A stretch of DNA of 64,000 nt from Thalassotalea piscium (GTDB taxonomy: Bacteria; Pseudomonadota; Gammaproteobacteria; Enterobacterales; Alteromonadaceae), in NCBI RefSeq assembly GCF_030295935.1, contig NZ_AP027362.1:3162001-3226000 (forward strand). Direction: 5' to 3'. The notes under the pieces were generated by a model. The model did not search any database, had not been told where the DNA came from, and saw only the letters and a list, made by a program, of their open reading frames with translations. A program made the translations under genes and the position numbers. Numbering within the stretch: the stretch's first letter is position 1; the number at the start of each line of letters is the position of its first letter. Below, one piece after another: positions 54,517 to 62,217 of this stretch.

Positions 54517-54614
54517 AATAAGTTCTGGGACATCCATATATTTTATAATAGACAATACTTTATATAAATAGCTCCGCCAATCAAAGACGATGATATAAAC
54601 TTTGCTTACCTATT
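54517..54614 (-). repeat. Truncated RAYT left end (98 bp) at the head of the array
   Basis: It carries AATAAGTTCTGGGACATCC and runs as the full element up to TTTGCTTACCTAT, where the next copy's AATAAGTTCT takes over. It abuts the truncated Rhs module A. Confidence 0.85.
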
Positions 54615-55652
54615 AATAAGTTCTGGGACATCCATATATTTTATAATAGACAATACTTTATATAAATAGCTCCGCCAATCAAAGACGATGATATAAACTT
54701 TGCTTACCTATAAATTTATTAAGCTAACCTAGCTTGTAAAGAAACAAAACAGTCAATTTTACCCACACGAATATCAGCGAGACGCTGCTTAGGAGTTGGT
54801 ATTTATTTAGTTTGGTGGTTTCAGTGGAATATTAACGCTTGCTGTCGATGTCCACCCACCCATCGCCTACCTGTGTGGGCAGCAAAAGTATTAAGCTCTG
54901 CTAGCGAGCCAACTGCTTGATGATATTTTTTACCAAAATGCTCGGCAAGCATTAACCAATCGTCACTATCGATACCTAAAGCCGTTAACAATGGGCAAAA
55001 TTTTTCATTAATCTTACCGCGCTTATCTTCTCTGATAATTTTTCCTGTTTCTTCGATTAGCGTTAAATAATCAAGCAAGGAGAACGCTATTCCTTTAGCT
55101 GAGCTTTTATGCTCGTTACCAATAAAGCCTAGCAAAGGTTTAGCAGTAAATGGCAAGGTCTCTTTATTATCAACATCGCTGGCTTTGTCATGAATACGTT
55201 CAAAAATAGAGGTATATTGTGCTGTTTGTACCGTATCTGCCATTTTCGCTCTTATCGGGTTTAAGTCCACATAGGCCATGCAAGCAAGTACAGCTTTTTC
55301 ATCAAGCAGCGCTTGTGATTTAAACCGCCCTTCCCAGAATCTGCCTTTGCAGTTATCTTCATTATTAGCTTTGCGGGCAATATACTCATTAAGGTTACGC
55401 ATTAGCCAAGATAAATCACTTAGACGGCTTCGCCATTGCTTGATAATCTCTTGGGCTGTATCAATTTCAGCTTGGCAGCTACTCGTGCCTTTTTGTAAGC
55501 GTTCAACCAGTGGGTGGTTATGGTAAAGCTGCTGCCAGCGCTGACAAACCTCTTCGTCACTCCAAGCCAGAGCTTCATTTTCATCAACATACACAACAAG
55601 ATGATAATGGTTCGACATAACGGCATAAGCCGCTACATCAATGGCAAAAACT
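54615..55652 (-). mobile_element. RAYT element array unit 1 (truncated, 1038 bp)
   Basis: This unit is repeated exactly at 55653-56690 with the same length and the same truncation point. At the junction the transposase coding sequence is cut after GCTACATCAATGGCAAAAAC, and the next left end (AATAAGTTCT) starts two bases later. Confidence 0.9.
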
Positions 55653-55669
55653 AATAAGTTCTGGGACAT
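54821..55669 (-). pseudogene. 5'-truncated RAYT transposase fused to a neighbour-derived start (unit 1)
   Basis: A 282-residue frame. Residues 1-7 (MSQNLLV) come from reading the next unit's left end (ATGTCCCAGAAC) in frame. From FAIDVAAYAVMSNHYHLVV on it is the normal transposase, so the HUH and Tyr motifs remain but the first ~60 residues are lost. No good RBS is seen for the new ATG. Identical in unit 2. Confidence 0.8.
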
Positions 55670-56690
55670 CCATATATTTTATAATAGACAATACTTTATA
55701 TAAATAGCTCCGCCAATCAAAGACGATGATATAAACTTTGCTTACCTATAAATTTATTAAGCTAACCTAGCTTGTAAAGAAACAAAACAGTCAATTTTAC
55801 CCACACGAATATCAGCGAGACGCTGCTTAGGAGTTGGTATTTATTTAGTTTGGTGGTTTCAGTGGAATATTAACGCTTGCTGTCGATGTCCACCCACCCA
55901 TCGCCTACCTGTGTGGGCAGCAAAAGTATTAAGCTCTGCTAGCGAGCCAACTGCTTGATGATATTTTTTACCAAAATGCTCGGCAAGCATTAACCAATCG
56001 TCACTATCGATACCTAAAGCCGTTAACAATGGGCAAAATTTTTCATTAATCTTACCGCGCTTATCTTCTCTGATAATTTTTCCTGTTTCTTCGATTAGCG
56101 TTAAATAATCAAGCAAGGAGAACGCTATTCCTTTAGCTGAGCTTTTATGCTCGTTACCAATAAAGCCTAGCAAAGGTTTAGCAGTAAATGGCAAGGTCTC
56201 TTTATTATCAACATCGCTGGCTTTGTCATGAATACGTTCAAAAATAGAGGTATATTGTGCTGTTTGTACCGTATCTGCCATTTTCGCTCTTATCGGGTTT
56301 AAGTCCACATAGGCCATGCAAGCAAGTACAGCTTTTTCATCAAGCAGCGCTTGTGATTTAAACCGCCCTTCCCAGAATCTGCCTTTGCAGTTATCTTCAT
56401 TATTAGCTTTGCGGGCAATATACTCATTAAGGTTACGCATTAGCCAAGATAAATCACTTAGACGGCTTCGCCATTGCTTGATAATCTCTTGGGCTGTATC
56501 AATTTCAGCTTGGCAGCTACTCGTGCCTTTTTGTAAGCGTTCAACCAGTGGGTGGTTATGGTAAAGCTGCTGCCAGCGCTGACAAACCTCTTCGTCACTC
56601 CAAGCCAGAGCTTCATTTTCATCAACATACACAACAAGATGATAATGGTTCGACATAACGGCATAAGCCGCTACATCAATGGCAAAAACT
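55653..56690 (-). mobile_element. RAYT element array unit 2 (truncated, 1038 bp)
   Basis: A second exact 1038-bp unit, with the same ends and junction as unit 1. The protein translations of the two are identical, pointing to a recent tandem duplication rather than two independent insertions. Confidence 0.9.
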
Positions 56691-56707
56691 AATAAGTTCT
56701 GGGACAT
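55859..56707 (-). pseudogene. 5'-truncated RAYT transposase (unit 2)
   Basis: Identical 282-residue product to unit 1, with the chimeric MSQNLLV start from the adjacent left end at 56691 onward and the HUH/Tyr motifs kept. Confidence 0.8.
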
Positions 56708-57976
56708 CCATATATTTTATAATAGACAATACTTTATATAAATAGCTCCGCCAATCAAAGACGATGATATAAACTTTGCTTACCTATAAATTTATTAAGC
56801 TAACCTAGCTTGTAAAGAAACAAAACAGTCAATTTTACCCACACGAATATCAGCGAGACGCTGCTTAGGAGTTGGTATTTATTTAGTTTGGTGGTTTCAG
56901 TGGAATATTAACGCTTGCTGTCGATGTCCACCCACCCATCGCCTACCTGTGTGGGCAGCAAAAGTATTAAGCTCTGCTAGCGAGCCAACTGCTTGATGAT
57001 ATTTTTTACCAAAATGCTCGGCAAGCATTAACCAATCGTCACTATCGATACCTAAAGCCGTTAACAATGGGCAAAATTTTTCATTAATCTTACCGCGCTT
57101 ATCTTCTCTGATAATTTTTCCTGTTTCTTCGATTAGCGTTAAATAATCAAGCAAGGAGAACGCTATTCCTTTAGCTGAGCTTTTATGCTCGTTACCAATA
57201 AAGCCTAGCAAAGGTTTAGCAGTAAATGGCAAGGTCTCTTTATTATCAACATCGCTGGCTTTGTCATGAATACGTTCAAAAATAGAGGTATATTGTGCTG
57301 TTTGTACCGTATCTGCCATTTTCGCTCTTATCGGGTTTAAGTCCACATAGGCCATGCAAGCAAGTACAGCTTTTTCATCAAGCAGCGCTTGTGATTTAAA
57401 CCGCCCTTCCCAGAATCTGCCTTTGCAGTTATCTTCATTATTAGCTTTGCGGGCAATATACTCATTAAGGTTACGCATTAGCCAAGATAAATCACTTAGA
57501 CGGCTTCGCCATTGCTTGATAATCTCTTGGGCTGTATCAATTTCAGCTTGGCAGCTACTCGTGCCTTTTTGTAAGCGTTCAACCAGTGGGTGGTTATGGT
57601 AAAGCTGCTGCCAGCGCTGACAAACCTCTTCGTCACTCCAAGCCAGAGCTTCATTTTCATCAACATACACAACAAGATGATAATGGTTCGACATAACGGC
57701 ATAAGCCGCTACATCAATGGCAAAAACAGACGTTAAAAATCGAATGCGGTCAACCATCCATTGTCTGCGGTGTTCAAAGCTTTGATTAGTGTGACTATCT
57801 TCGCCACATAAATAAGCTCGACGTACACAGCGAGAGATTAAGTGATAATAACGAGTATCTTCAAGGGATACTTGTTTGCTACGTGCTTGAGTCATGTTAA
57901 ACACCACTTTACTGTAGATTATTTAACCATAGTAAAGAGAAGTGAATAAATCAATAATGTTGGGTGTCCTATTATT
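56691..57976 (-). mobile_element. RAYT element array unit 3 (complete)
   Basis: The complete element has the left end AATAAGTTCTGGGACATCC and the right end TTGGGTGTCCTATTATT. A 16-bp tandem duplication (CCTATTATTTACGCTT at 57968-57983 and 57984-57999) follows the right end. This copy is the likely source of the truncated units. Confidence 0.88.
56897..57895 (-). CDS. REP-associated tyrosine transposase (full-length copy in array)
   Basis: From the ATG at 57895 this gives 332 residues, same family as copy 1 (HUH motif SNHYHLVV, Tyr helix NEYIARKAN). Its sequence from FAIDVAAY to the C-terminus is identical to units 1 and 2, showing that they derive from it or from a common recent parent. Confidence 0.9.
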   Translation of the reverse strand: MTQARSKQVSLEDTRYYHLISRCVRRAYLCGEDSHTNQSFEHRRQWMVDRIRFLTSVFAIDVAAYAVMSNHYHLVVYVDENEALAWSDEEVCQRWQQLYHNHPLVERLQKGTSSCQAEIDTAQEIIKQWRSRLSDLSWLMRNLNEYIARKANNEDNCKGRFWEGRFKSQALLDEKAVLACMAYVDLNPIRAKMADTVQTAQYTSIFERIHDKASDVDNKETLPFTAKPLLGFIGNEHKSSAKGIAFSLLDYLTLIEETGKIIREDKRGKINEKFCPLLTALGIDSDDWLMLAEHFGKKYHQAVGSLAELNTFAAHTGRRWVGGHRQQALIFH

Positions 57977-58052
57977 TACGCTTCCTATTATTTACGCTTT
58001 ATTTACGTCCTCCCTGAGGGCGAGGCTTTGGATTCAAAGCACACAATCTAAT

Positions 58053-58415
58053 TTAAAGTGCGTATGGCTTGTAGTCTTGAAATTCCCATGTTCCAATAAG
58101 GTTTAACTTCGTACCAATATCTTTCCAGTTATTACCACTACATGTCTCACAAAAATCTATTATTTTAGCCTTTATGATATCAACATCGTATTCGGAAACG
58201 ATCATCATTTGAAAACCGAAAATCACCTTTTCATCTATAATTTGTGATTTTAGCCAATGTAAAGTACAAACCTGAATATCAAACGATTCTTCACCATCTG
58301 CATCATCTGGTCCAATCATTGCCCTAATATATATGCAAAAGTTATCTTCATCATCAGGCCAAAAAGAATCTAGCTCAAAATCAATCCCATTTAAATTTTT
58401 TAATTTTGCTTTCAT
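58053..58415 (-). CDS. Immunity protein, Imm8-like
   Basis: From the ATG at 58415 this encodes 120 residues, acidic, with SFWPDDEDNFCIYIRAMIGP, EESFDIQVCTLHWLKSQI, GFQMMIVSEYDVDIIKAKI and a C-terminal LNLIGTWEFQDYKPY. This pattern matches the Imm8 family of polymorphic-toxin immunity proteins. It starts 3 bp after the Rhs-tail stop and should protect against that toxin. Confidence 0.8.
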   Translation of the reverse strand: MKAKLKNLNGIDFELDSFWPDDEDNFCIYIRAMIGPDDADGEESFDIQVCTLHWLKSQIIDEKVIFGFQMMIVSEYDVDIIKAKIIDFCETCSGNNWKDIGTKLNLIGTWEFQDYKPYAL

Positions 58416-58418
58416 CAC

Positions 58419-59084
58419 TTAATCAACTATGTCTAAATGTCCATTCCCTACAGGCTTAGTACCTGCAACTGTTTTTCTTTCAAAGTTAGCTTGTACCCCA
58501 GTTGTAGCCTGCGAGCTATTAGGTTTAGCTGTCGGAGGTCTATAGACTTTTAATCCATCTTTGCTGACGATAGATGAACCATCTTTAGATATTCTACTTC
58601 CTTCACCAACCCACGCTTGACCTAGTTTTTCTGATTCTGCCTTTGTCGCGCTACCTAAACCAAAATTTCCCTCTCCTTTTGCTGCTTCTCGCAATATTCC
58701 CATTTCCTTTGCAGTTTGAGTTGCAACTTTTGAAGCTCTAAGAAGTTGAACCCCCTTAGCAAAGGCTCCTACAATAGCACCGCCACCAAAAGAAAGCACA
58801 TCCTCTGCGGCAGAGGCAGCAAATCCAGCCCCGTCTCCGTTATATCCATCAGCTAACGCTCCCATAACCATTTCACCATCAAAACCATTTCCTTGTAGGA
58901 ATTGACCAGTTTCATAAATTAAGCCACCAAATGCAGTTAATGCATTCTGACCATCAGGATCTATATATTTGTATGGATTATTGTTCGCGTAAGCATAGCG
59001 GTTAAAGTTATGTACATTCGTAAAACCCTGTGGATCATTCGAATAAAACCGCCCGATAACTGGATCATAGTATCGTGCCTGCAT
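58419..59084 (-). CDS. Orphan Rhs C-terminal module B (5'-truncated)
   Basis: The 221-residue frame starts in the Rhs core end (MQARYYDPVIGRFYSNDPQG, then NRYAYANNNPYKYIDPDGQN). It passes through a hydrophobic Gly/Ala-rich linker and ends in a small toxin-like domain (GVQANFERKTVAGTKPVGNG, HLDIVD). In-frame bases before the ATG still read LFY as in Rhs repeats, so the true start is lost. The catalytic type of the tip is not known to me. Confidence 0.8.
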   Translation of the reverse strand: MQARYYDPVIGRFYSNDPQGFTNVHNFNRYAYANNNPYKYIDPDGQNALTAFGGLIYETGQFLQGNGFDGEMVMGALADGYNGDGAGFAASAAEDVLSFGGGAIVGAFAKGVQLLRASKVATQTAKEMGILREAAKGEGNFGLGSATKAESEKLGQAWVGEGSRISKDGSSIVSKDGLKVYRPPTAKPNSSQATTGVQANFERKTVAGTKPVGNGHLDIVD

Positions 59085-59142
59085 ATAAAATAATCGGAAA
59101 TACGATCCAGACTACTTTCTTGTGGAAAAACAAGCGGTTCGC

Positions 59143-59616
59143 TTATGGAGAGAGCAATTCGTCCTTGGCTGCTTTTAAAAGATCATCCCATCCATCAGGA
59201 GGATGACCAGACTTTAACATCTTTTCGAATACTTTGTAAGCATCTGTTTTGCTACCGTAGGCACGTTTATTCTTCTCGTCATTGACCCAAGCATAAACAA
59301 TGACTTTTGATTCTAGGTGATAACGAAAAAACAAACGGTACTGCTGGAAGAACTTTGCCCGAAACCAGTGTTTGTTTTCATCACCTAATGTGCTTCCTTG
59401 GCGAAATTCAGCACTGGTAGGGTCATGTGGTATTAATTCAAAGATTAGCCTTTGAATAGCGGCTAATCGTTTCGTGGCGTTCTTTTTAAGGTAACCTTTT
59501 GGATCTTTATCACGTAAAGTCTCAACTTGTGATTTCAGATTAAGGTACTGCTCTTTAAACAATGAATGAGTGTAAAGTGTCCAACCATTTACGATCATTG
59601 GTATCGTTTTTTGCAA
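59143..59616 (-). CDS. yhaV: Type II toxin YhaV (RelE-like mRNase)
   Basis: 157 residues aligning with YhaV: VNGWTLYTHSLFKEQYLNL, KDPKGYLKKNATKRLAAI, FRQGSTLGDENKHWFRAKFFQQYRLFFRYH, WVNDEKNKRAYGSKTDAYKVFEKMLKSGHPP. The frame starts at TTG, 2 bp after prlF; the next in-frame ATG is at 59598. YhaV is a ribosome-dependent RNase controlled by PrlF. Confidence 0.93.
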   Translation of the reverse strand: MQKTIPMIVNGWTLYTHSLFKEQYLNLKSQVETLRDKDPKGYLKKNATKRLAAIQRLIFELIPHDPTSAEFRQGSTLGDENKHWFRAKFFQQYRLFFRYHLESKVIVYAWVNDEKNKRAYGSKTDAYKVFEKMLKSGHPPDGWDDLLKAAKDELLSP

Positions 59617-59618
59617 AC

Positions 59619-59948
59619 TTACTCGTCCTCATCCAATAACGGAGCATCTAAATCAATTTCAACACCTTCAACCAACGCATCAACGCTTTCTCGCATACTT
59701 GCTGATAACGGCTCTAGTCTTTCAGGATGAGCCTTCATATCACGCGCTATGAATGATAAAAACTCGCCAAGTACAGGGTCGCTTTCTTGCGCTGCTGCAC
59801 GCGAGATAACAACGCTGCCATCAGACTGTATCGCGTATTTAATTTTGTCTTTCTTGCCTAAGTGCAACGCCTGACGTACAGGACTAGGCACCGTAGTTTG
59901 AAAACGGTCTGTCAATGTTGATTCAGTTTCTAAAGCAACTTGTGCCAT
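59619..59948 (-). CDS. prlF: Antitoxin PrlF (SohA), AbrB/SpoVT type
   Basis: The 109-residue protein has an N-terminal swapped-hairpin DNA-binding domain (STLTDRFQTTVPSPVRQALHL, DGSVVISRA) and an acidic C-terminal tail (EGVEIDLDAPLLDEDE). It is paired with YhaV and represses its own operon. The start ATG is preceded by AGAGGT. Confidence 0.92.
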   Translation of the reverse strand: MAQVALETESTLTDRFQTTVPSPVRQALHLGKKDKIKYAIQSDGSVVISRAAAQESDPVLGEFLSFIARDMKAHPERLEPLSASMRESVDALVEGVEIDLDAPLLDEDE

Positions 59949-60036
59949 AACAACCTCTATCTTTTACTTGTTTCAGTTATTTTGATTTTAGTATGAATGA
60001 AGAGGTAATGCAAACGCATTACCTCTTTTTAGTGAG

Positions 60037-60993
60037 CTAGAAAATGCTCAAGTTGCTTAACGCTGAAGGATGGGACTTGCCATAGACCTCAGCAAGCTTA
60101 GTGCGTGAAACATGGGTATAAATTTGTGTGGTGGAAATGTCAGCGTGACCTAACATTTCTTGTACATTACGCAAATCAGCACCATTATCAAGCATTGTCG
60201 TAGCAGTAGCGTGGCGGAACAAATAACAAGAGCCAGCACGTTTGATACCCGCCAACATAACATAGCGAGACACCATATCTGACAGCTTATTAGGTTTAAA
60301 TCGTTTTCCATTATTCGCCAAAAATAATGCGCTACCTGAGCTGATGAATGAAATACGTGGTCTGATTTTACTCAAATAAAACGCAATCCATTCACAGCCG
60401 CGTGTGCTGATCGGCACAATACGTTCACGGTCACCTTTGCCTTTACGAACACGCACTTGTTGCTCATTTAAATCAACATCATCAATGTCTAAATTAGCAA
60501 GCTCTGTACGACGAATACCTGTCGCAAAGAAGGTTTCCATGATGGCTCTGTCACGCATACCAGTGAAGCCAAACACTAATGATTGATCAAGAATTTTCGA
60601 GATCTCAGTTTGTGTAAAAATGGCTTTAGGCAGTGGGCGACCTAACTTGGGCAGCTCAATATTTTCCAGCGTATTTGAACTGAGTAAATCCTTAACATAT
60701 AGTTTTTCAACAAATGTTTTCACATAAGTCAGGTAGCCACGTTTACTGGCAACCGTCATAGGTTTGCCATCCAAGGGCTTGCGATACTGGTTGAGGTAAA
60801 GCATGTAGTCATCCATCAAATCTAAATCAATTTGGTCGATGTCATATACTCCCTTGGTTGCACACCACGCATTGAATTTATCCAATCCGGCAGCTTTATT
60901 CACAATGGTATCTGGCGAATCACCCTTTGCCTCACAAAGCTTTAGGTAATAAGGAATGTTGTCGCTGATCCGCTTAGTGACAGGCTTTTCCAT
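60037..60993 (-). CDS. Tyrosine recombinase (XerC/D-like integrase)
   Basis: The 318-residue protein has an N-terminal SAM-like core-binding domain (YYLKLCEAKGDSPDTIVNKA, MTVASKRGYLTYVKTFVEKL). Its catalytic domain has Arg in FATGIRRTELANLDIDDV, Lys in VRKGKGDRERIVPIS, RH in FRHATATTMLDNGADLRNVQ, MLGHADISTTQIYTHVS and the nucleophile Tyr. The usual HxLRH box reads YLFRH, so the first His is Tyr. It overlaps the preceding gene by 20 bp and is the last gene of a four-gene operon. Its attachment site is not identified. Confidence 0.92.
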   Translation of the reverse strand: MEKPVTKRISDNIPYYLKLCEAKGDSPDTIVNKAAGLDKFNAWCATKGVYDIDQIDLDLMDDYMLYLNQYRKPLDGKPMTVASKRGYLTYVKTFVEKLYVKDLLSSNTLENIELPKLGRPLPKAIFTQTEISKILDQSLVFGFTGMRDRAIMETFFATGIRRTELANLDIDDVDLNEQQVRVRKGKGDRERIVPISTRGCEWIAFYLSKIRPRISFISSGSALFLANNGKRFKPNKLSDMVSRYVMLAGIKRAGSCYLFRHATATTMLDNGADLRNVQEMLGHADISTTQIYTHVSRTKLAEVYGKSHPSALSNLSIF

Positions 60994-61465
60994 AAATGAC
61001 CTCCTTTACAAATGCCAACCCTTCATGAACATAGCCATCGAGCTTAGGTTTTTCCCAGTAAACAACTTCCTGTTGCCAATGGCGAATTCGCTTGCCAAAA
61101 CGATAACCAACAGCAGAAATGATTTGTCCACGCTCATCCAATTTCGGGAACACTGCACAGCCTCTAAACAGTTCACTGCCAGAGGAGCGTATTAAGCCAA
61201 CCGTTTGCATAGTGCCACGCATGGCACCACCTGATAAGGAACGAGCTTTAGGAACTTCAGTACCTAAGGTTCTGTCGCAAATACCAGCGTAACTATGATC
61301 TCGTAATTCGTCTGGTATACGGGAGGACTCCAGAACAAATTGTTGATACTGCTCGTTGGCTTCAAAGCACTCATGATAATAATCAAACATTTGCTGAATA
61401 TAGATGTCTTCTAAATTCAACTGCCCCAATACCTGCATATAAGATGGTTGTTGTATATTACTCAT
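60974..61465 (-). CDS. Small protein resembling the DnaG-core N-terminal (Toprim_N) domain
   Basis: This is a 163-residue protein without a Toprim or zinc domain. The segment YAGICDRTLGTEVPKARSLS then RGTMQTVGLIRSSGSELFRG and AVFPKLDERGQIISAVGYRF resembles the primase-core N region (the equivalent of GRIMFPISDKRGRVIGFGGR in the DnaG of this window). It sits between istB (4-bp ATGA overlap) and the recombinase gene (20-bp overlap). Its role in transposition or priming is unknown; the homology is by pattern and needs a profile search. Confidence 0.6.
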   Translation of the reverse strand: MSNIQQPSYMQVLGQLNLEDIYIQQMFDYYHECFEANEQYQQFVLESSRIPDELRDHSYAGICDRTLGTEVPKARSLSGGAMRGTMQTVGLIRSSGSELFRGCAVFPKLDERGQIISAVGYRFGKRIRHWQQEVVYWEKPKLDGYVHEGLAFVKEVIYGKACH

Positions 61466-62217
61466 TTGCGACCTCCATTAACTCCAAGCTTTCTGCGAAT
61501 TGAACCACCTTGTTTGCGGTCGATGTGATGAGCATTGTGAACAATGCGATCAAGTACCGAGTCAGCAATAGTGGGGTCCCCAAAAGCTTCATACCAACTC
61601 GACATTGGATACTGAGAAGTAATGATCAGTGAACCTTTTTGATCACGCGATTCAATGAACTCAAATAACAAATGTCTTTGAGCAGCATTTAACGGAGCAA
61701 CGCCCCAGTCATCAATTACAATGACTGAACCACGGTTGAGCTTTTTACAATACTGCGTAAATCGCTCTTCTTTATCCGCTGCCGTTAAAAGCAACAGCAG
61801 CTCGTTATATCGGAAAAAGAGAACACTTATACCTGCCATGATAACTTTATTGGCAAGTGCGCAAGCTAAATGTGTTTTTCCAGATCCTGTAGGGCCAGTA
61901 AAAACAACATGTTGATTGTTTTGAAGCCAATGTAACTCCGCCAAGTTTTCGACTTTGGCAGGATCTAAACCGGGATGTAGTTTATAATCGATCATGCCAA
62001 TGACCGCATTAGGCCAACGCAATTTGGCCTGTCGCTGAAGCGTTTTAATGCGTTTATTTAGCGTTGATGACTCCTCCTCTGTGAGAAGATGGTCAAGTCG
62101 AGCTAAAAAGCTCTTGTTATCGAAAGCGCTGGAAGAAAACTGGACTTCCAACGCAGCCATAACACCTGTTAATTTGAGCTTCTCGCATTTATCAATCACT
62201 TTATCTCTAAGCTTCAT
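61462..62217 (-). CDS. istB: IS21-family helper ATPase IstB
   Basis: The start at ATG 62217 is supported by GGAGG and overlaps istA by 11 bp; the longer frame upstream is not used. The 251-residue AAA+ ATPase has Walker A VVFTGPTGSGKTHLACAL, Walker B SVIVIDDWGVAPLN, sensor SLIITSQYPMSSWYEAFGDP and the IstB tail RIVHNAHHIDRKQGGSIRR. It acts with IstA to choose and activate the target DNA. Confidence 0.95.
   Translation of the reverse strand: MKLRDKVIDKCEKLKLTGVMAALEVQFSSSAFDNKSFLARLDHLLTEEESSTLNKRIKTLQRQAKLRWPNAVIGMIDYKLHPGLDPAKVENLAELHWLQNNQHVVFTGPTGSGKTHLACALANKVIMAGISVLFFRYNELLLLLTAADKEERFTQYCKKLNRGSVIVIDDWGVAPLNAAQRHLLFEFIESRDQKGSLIITSQYPMSSWYEAFGDPTIADSVLDRIVHNAHHIDRKQGGSIRRKLGVNGGRK

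Noticed and set aside
55278-55526. Plus-strand 82-residue ORFs repeated at 55278, 56316 and 57354
   Set aside because: They are antisense shadows of the RAYT genes and repeat only because the units do.
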